A stretch of 7,516 nucleotides of DNA from a bacterium (GTDB taxonomy: Bacteria > Patescibacteriota > Saccharimonadia > Saccharimonadales > Saccharimonadaceae), in the NCBI GenBank assembly GCA_021847685.1, contig JAJZQE010000028.1, forward strand, positions 1-7,516, written 5' to 3'. Under the pieces are notes generated by a model, which searched no databases, was not told the origin of the DNA, and was given only the letters and a program-made list of their open reading frames with translations. Positions 4,156 to 7,516 of the stretch are shown piece by piece; the first letter of the stretch is position 1, and every line of letters begins with the position of its first letter. The translations under genes and the position numbers were made by a program.

Positions 4156-6098
4156 TATGTCCTCTCGGTGATTGTATCAAGTAATGTTGTTATATATTCG
4201 GCATGTGTCCAAGACAACGGGGCGGGCGAGATAATTTCTTGGCTAACGGGATCGATTTGCTCGGACATCATGCCAGTCGAAAGCGTACGGGACTTAACCC
4301 AATCGAGTATTTCCATAGCTTTTGGTTGCTCGTTGGTTTCAATATAGTATTGAGCTAGCCACATCGAGGTGATAAACCACAAATTGCCAGTAATCGAGTT
4401 GTTCGTGCGGCGATAATCGTCATTTTCATAGCGCGGCAAGCCCATAGCGCCGTTATTGATACCAAAGACTTCCTTGGTGGTTTCAATCGAACTGCGCACC
4501 TCATCGCTACCTGGCAAAAACAGACCGAACATAAATGCACCAAATACGGCCGAGCTGTCGATTGTGCCATCCTTAATAATCTCGTCGTCAACAACATGCA
4601 ACCCCTTATAAAAAACCTGGCGTTCTTCGTTATATAGCTGTTTATGGGCAGCTGCTTGAATGTCGTCAGCGGAACTACGCCACTTAACGGCACTATCAGG
4701 GTCATTAGCTTTTTCGGCTAGCTCAGACGCAGCAATCAGCGATGCGTAAACAGTCGAAACGGTATAAGTGGTAGTCATAAAGATTTGTTCCCACAGATCA
4801 TAGCTCGGCTTCGGTAGTCCCGTCGTCTCGTCAACATAGTCGCACATAAAGTTTGCCATCGGCTGCACCATAGTGCTATAAAATTCTTTCAGTAAGGTCG
4901 CATCTGGATGCAGTTGATAATACTGGGCAAATACAAATAAGACTAAAGCTGTTTCATCCTCTTGAATCGGTGGTGCTATCAGCTTGCCATGGACATACGG
5001 ATGCCAACTGCTGCCCTGAGCGCCGTCGGCACGGTATTTGTGCATTAAATAGCCATTGGCGTGAAGCACGCTCTTGCAAAACTCAAAAAAGCGATAAGGC
5101 TCGTCCTTAAAACCGAGTCGAACCAGTGGCCAAAGTACATAGGCGCCATCGCGTGGCCAGCAGTAGGCATAGGCGTCGCGCGAGTAATTAAGCATCGATG
5201 TATCAGTGCTAGCAATAACGGCACCGCGCTTGTCGATTTGTGACTTTAAAATCATTAAACTAGTTAGAAACAATTGTTTATGTTCAGGTGCAATTTTATC
5301 GGCAGCGCTACGGGCGGGCGTAAGCCAGTCGCCCCACCAATTTGCAGTTTGGTCCAAACGTTTAGCCAAGCCGTCTTCACTGACTTGTTTATGGACAAAT
5401 AGTGCCTCACGAGTCGACGTACCAGCCGCAATCCAATAGCTAACCCTATCCGAGCTATGGGCGTCGATATTCATCTGAAACCGAAGAGTTGAGTCGACTC
5501 GACCGTGTTCAACATTGCTAAAGCTCAGCTCGCCATCATCGGCATCCCTAAAAGTGCCTTCATGGCCCTCAATTCCAAACAAACCAATCGTGTATTGATC
5601 AAACGGTTGATTATTATGGCTACCGGATACGATAAAAGCCCGACGACCACGGTAGTGTAAAATTGCGTTACTATCTGGCAAGTATTGGCCAGTATCTGTA
5701 TTACTACGCGAATCGCCAATCGCGAAGGCTTGATGCATAAACAGGCGAATGTCACGTGGTCTGTCTTGTAGGTTAATAACATGAATATTACGCATAAAAG
5801 CACTTATCTTGGAATCCACACAGTCGTCTAGCTCAACCATAATACCAATGCGCTCGTTCTTGGCGATTGTATGTCCAATAAGTGAGTCGTGTGGGTAACT
5901 AAAGTTAAAAGTCCAGCTATTATCCTCATCAAACCAACTCACCACACCGTCAACCCAAATACCAATTTTGTGGCGCAAATCTTGTCCTGCCGAATGATTT
6001 TCAAAGCCAACGTATGGGAAATAAAAATCATGAACCAAGCCAAAGTTATTTAAACCAACGTGCAGCTCGCCGTTACTAAGGACAATTGGTCTAGCCAT
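4155..6098 (-). CDS. GH15 glucoamylase-like glucan hydrolase
   Basis: This 647-residue protein shows the full prokaryotic GH15 layout. An N-terminal beta-sandwich domain (about 1-260) starts with the typical RPIVLSNGELHVGLNNFG and DFYFPYVGFENH. An (alpha/alpha)6 barrel (about 270-647) follows. The substrate-site motif YCWPRDGAYVLWPL is at 312-325. The catalytic acid is most likely E437 in YDLWEQ and the catalytic base E613 in SEQID, followed by PLSWTHAEY (627-635). These correspond to the paired glutamates known from clostridial glucoamylase. Such enzymes release glucose from non-reducing ends of starch, glycogen or maltooligosaccharides; GH15 also contains trehalases and glucodextranases, so the exact substrate is not certain. 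No signal peptide is present, so it is cytoplasmic. The start overlaps the GH57 gene by 8 bases, with GGAG (plus-strand CTCC, 6104-6107) 5 bases before it. Confidence 0.93.
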   Translation of the reverse strand: MARPIVLSNGELHVGLNNFGLVHDFYFPYVGFENHSAGQDLRHKIGIWVDGVVSWFDEDNSWTFNFSYPHDSLIGHTIAKNERIGIMVELDDCVDSKISAFMRNIHVINLQDRPRDIRLFMHQAFAIGDSRSNTDTGQYLPDSNAILHYRGRRAFIVSGSHNNQPFDQYTIGLFGIEGHEGTFRDADDGELSFSNVEHGRVDSTLRFQMNIDAHSSDRVSYWIAAGTSTREALFVHKQVSEDGLAKRLDQTANWWGDWLTPARSAADKIAPEHKQLFLTSLMILKSQIDKRGAVIASTDTSMLNYSRDAYAYCWPRDGAYVLWPLVRLGFKDEPYRFFEFCKSVLHANGYLMHKYRADGAQGSSWHPYVHGKLIAPPIQEDETALVLFVFAQYYQLHPDATLLKEFYSTMVQPMANFMCDYVDETTGLPKPSYDLWEQIFMTTTYTVSTVYASLIAASELAEKANDPDSAVKWRSSADDIQAAAHKQLYNEERQVFYKGLHVVDDEIIKDGTIDSSAVFGAFMFGLFLPGSDEVRSSIETTKEVFGINNGAMGLPRYENDDYRRTNNSITGNLWFITSMWLAQYYIETNEQPKAMEILDWVKSRTLSTGMMSEQIDPVSQEIISPAPLSWTHAEYITTLLDTITERT

Positions 6099-7320
6099 TT
6101 AAACTCCGCATGCCGTGATAATGGTGCAGGCGCCAGCGAATATCGCGAACCGCGTTCATATGGTATAAGAAGGCGTCGTAGGGCGATTCGTAAGGGCTAA
6201 AGTAGGCGTGGACATCGCCATCAGTAAACCACTTGGTGCACATGTAGTAAACGTGGTCAGAGGTTTGCAAGTGGCGCCAATCAGCAGCCAGATCCGCGTC
6301 CTGACTGCGCATAACATCGTCTTCCAGGGCGTAAACATGTCTTAGTGCCTCTTGTTGCATCGAGTTGCCCAACCAAGCCGTCAGATCACGCTCACTGTCC
6401 GCCCAGGTAACAGTGTAGGGCATACTAATCTCGGCAATTGGGGGGTTAGCTTCAATCGCGCCAGACACGGTATAGAAGGTGTTGTCTGGATTTTGCAACC
6501 AGCCACCAACAAAGGCCTCAAAAAAGCTAAAGATACCTGTATCGGCCCATTGATGTTCACCAAAAGTTTCGTAGTCCATAAACAAGTTAATGTTTGACTG
6601 GTCGCCAATCGAAGCATTAACCCAGGCGTTGTACTTTTCAGCTGTCAGAGGCCATTCGACCCAATTTTTGTTGCTAAAGCGAAAGGCCAGGTCGTCACTA
6701 AGGTGATAGTTTTTCAAAAGCAAGGCGATATTTTTTGTGCCAGCTGGTCGGTAAACCGTGTTTGGGCTGCGCCACTGCAGTATTGGATCCCACCCTTCGG
6801 CCAAGATGCCCTTAAAGCCGTAATCATCAGCCCATTTAGCTAGTTCGTCATTGTAAGCTAGCTCGGTATTGCGAAAGACGCTTGTTTCAACGCCAAATAA
6901 TTCGCGGATCTTATTGCGGTGAGCCTCGACTTGACGCTCAAACTCGCTGCGGCTATAGAAAAAGGCCAGGGAATGATAGTAGGTTTCCGATACGATTTCG
7001 ACGCGGCCCGTATTAACTAGGCGTTTAAAGCTATCTAATACATCTGGTGCCCATTTTTCAGCTTGTTCGATAAATGTACCAGTGATACTAAGTGATACTT
7101 TAAAATTAGGGTGTTTATCGAGTAATTTTTCAAGTAGAGCGTTCATTGGTCGGTAAGATTTATCGGCAACCTTGCGTAGTACCCGTTCGTTATTGCGGTC
7201 GGTATCGATATTTGGCTCATCAAAATAGTCGTGATTAATGGCAGTATCAAAAACACTGTACTGGCGAACCCTAAACGGTTGATGGACATGAAGATACAGT
7301 ACAATGGCACGCTTGCTCAT
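6091..7320 (-). CDS. GH57 alpha-amylase-like enzyme
   Basis: This 409-residue protein carries the five conserved GH57 regions. They are HVHQP (11-15), SITGTF (78-83), RNTELAYNDEL (150-160) with likely nucleophile E153, LFMDYETFGEHQW (246-258) with likely acid/base D249, and SDHVYYMCTKW (354-364). The RNTEL and FMDYETFGEHQ forms resemble the alpha-amylase-type GH57 group (as I recall, Methanocaldococcus MJ1611) rather than branching enzymes or 4-alpha-glucanotransferases. Expected action is internal cleavage of alpha-1,4-glucan by a retaining mechanism. There is no signal peptide, so it is cytoplasmic. The ATG at 7320 was chosen because it overlaps the upstream stop (ATGA), has AGGA 8 bases before it (plus-strand TCCT, 7329-7332), and gives the usual family N-terminus. 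An in-frame ATG at 7362 would overlap the glycosyltransferase by 46 bases and add an unrelated peptide. Confidence 0.92.
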   Translation of the reverse strand: MSKRAIVLYLHVHQPFRVRQYSVFDTAINHDYFDEPNIDTDRNNERVLRKVADKSYRPMNALLEKLLDKHPNFKVSLSITGTFIEQAEKWAPDVLDSFKRLVNTGRVEIVSETYYHSLAFFYSRSEFERQVEAHRNKIRELFGVETSVFRNTELAYNDELAKWADDYGFKGILAEGWDPILQWRSPNTVYRPAGTKNIALLLKNYHLSDDLAFRFSNKNWVEWPLTAEKYNAWVNASIGDQSNINLFMDYETFGEHQWADTGIFSFFEAFVGGWLQNPDNTFYTVSGAIEANPPIAEISMPYTVTWADSERDLTAWLGNSMQQEALRHVYALEDDVMRSQDADLAADWRHLQTSDHVYYMCTKWFTDGDVHAYFSPYESPYDAFLYHMNAVRDIRWRLHHYHGMRSLNG

Positions 7321-7516
7321 ACGGCGGATCCTAATAGCGTCGAGTTGTAAACCGTATAGCATCTAGTGGCGACATCATGCCATGATATCCGGTCGTATTC
7401 TTTTGATACTTCCTCGCGTAGAGTGCCCTTAAGGGCTGGCGATGTGGCAATTCCCACCAATTGATCAGCAAGCCGATCAATATCCCAAAAATCATATCTA
7501 AAAATACTGTTTAGCA
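7317..7516 (-). CDS. GT4-like glycosyltransferase, C-terminal fragment (gene continues beyond window)
   Basis: An open frame enters from the right edge and ends at the TGA at 7317-7319, showing the last 65 residues. The pattern is the usual C-terminal end of GT-B fold, family 4 glycosyltransferases: DIDRLADQLVGIATSPAL (acceptor-side helix), then EEVSKEYDRISWHDVATRCY with the conserved Trp in the crossover helix that returns to the N-terminal domain. The donor-binding motifs lie outside the window, so donor and product are unknown. Given the downstream GH57 and GH15 genes, an alpha-glucan (glycogen-like) synthase or a related glucosyltransferase is plausible. The stop overlaps the GH57 start as ATGA. 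This coupling places it as the visible first member of the operon, and no promoter is seen in the window. Confidence 0.72.
   Translation of the reverse strand, partial: LNSIFRYDFWDIDRLADQLVGIATSPALKGTLREEVSKEYDRISWHDVATRCYTVYNSTLLGSAV

Noticed and set aside
7317..7319. TGA recoded as glycine (code 25)
   Set aside because: The TGA forms a standard ATGA overlap with a well-supported start, and no other gene needs a TGA read through.
7321..7362. Longer GH57 start at ATG 7362
   Set aside because: It overlaps the glycosyltransferase gene, adds a non-family peptide and lacks the well-placed AGGA found before 7320.
1..7516. CRISPR array, insertion sequence, phage or defence genes
   Set aside because: No regularly spaced repeats, transposase motifs or phage genes are seen; the window is a compact housekeeping and metabolic region.

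Overview
The window looks like a small-genome bacterium of the Patescibacteria/CPR, most likely Candidatus Saccharibacteria (TM7). This is inferred from protein style, compact packing, AT-leaning promoters and the intracellular starch/glycogen gene set; no marker gene here proves it. TGA behaves as a stop: the glycosyltransferase ends in an ATGA stop/start overlap, so the code-25 CPR lineages are unlikely.

The left half (1-3406) is on the plus strand and holds housekeeping genes. In order they are the C-terminal part of an RluA-type pseudouridine synthase, a DNA polymerase III delta' (clamp-loader) subunit, a membrane-anchored TPR protein, a tRNA cluster (Thr-GGU, Thr-UGU, Tyr-GUA) closed by a strong hairpin terminator, an unexplained intergenic stretch rich in inverted repeats, yajQ, and rpmG (ribosomal protein L33). 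Several clear sigma70-type promoters can be read. Two of them put the expected transcription start on, or a few bases before, an ATG that has no Shine-Dalgarno sequence, which suggests leaderless mRNAs.

A bidirectional intrinsic terminator at about 3421-3451 separates this half from the right half, which is entirely on the minus strand. Read in the direction of transcription, the right half is the C-terminus of a GT4-like glycosyltransferase (running off the window), a GH57 alpha-amylase-like enzyme, a GH15 glucoamylase-like enzyme, and an unrecognised histidine-rich 233-residue protein. Every junction is a stop/start overlap (ATGA, 8 bases, TAATG), so the four genes form one tightly coupled operon. 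Neither hydrolase has a signal peptide, so the pathway is probably cytoplasmic. The glycosyltransferase may build or extend an alpha-glucan, GH57 cuts it internally, and GH15 releases glucose from chain ends.

The best candidates for something undescribed are the coupled 233-residue protein and the 2490-2617 stretch, which can fold into two mutually exclusive structures.
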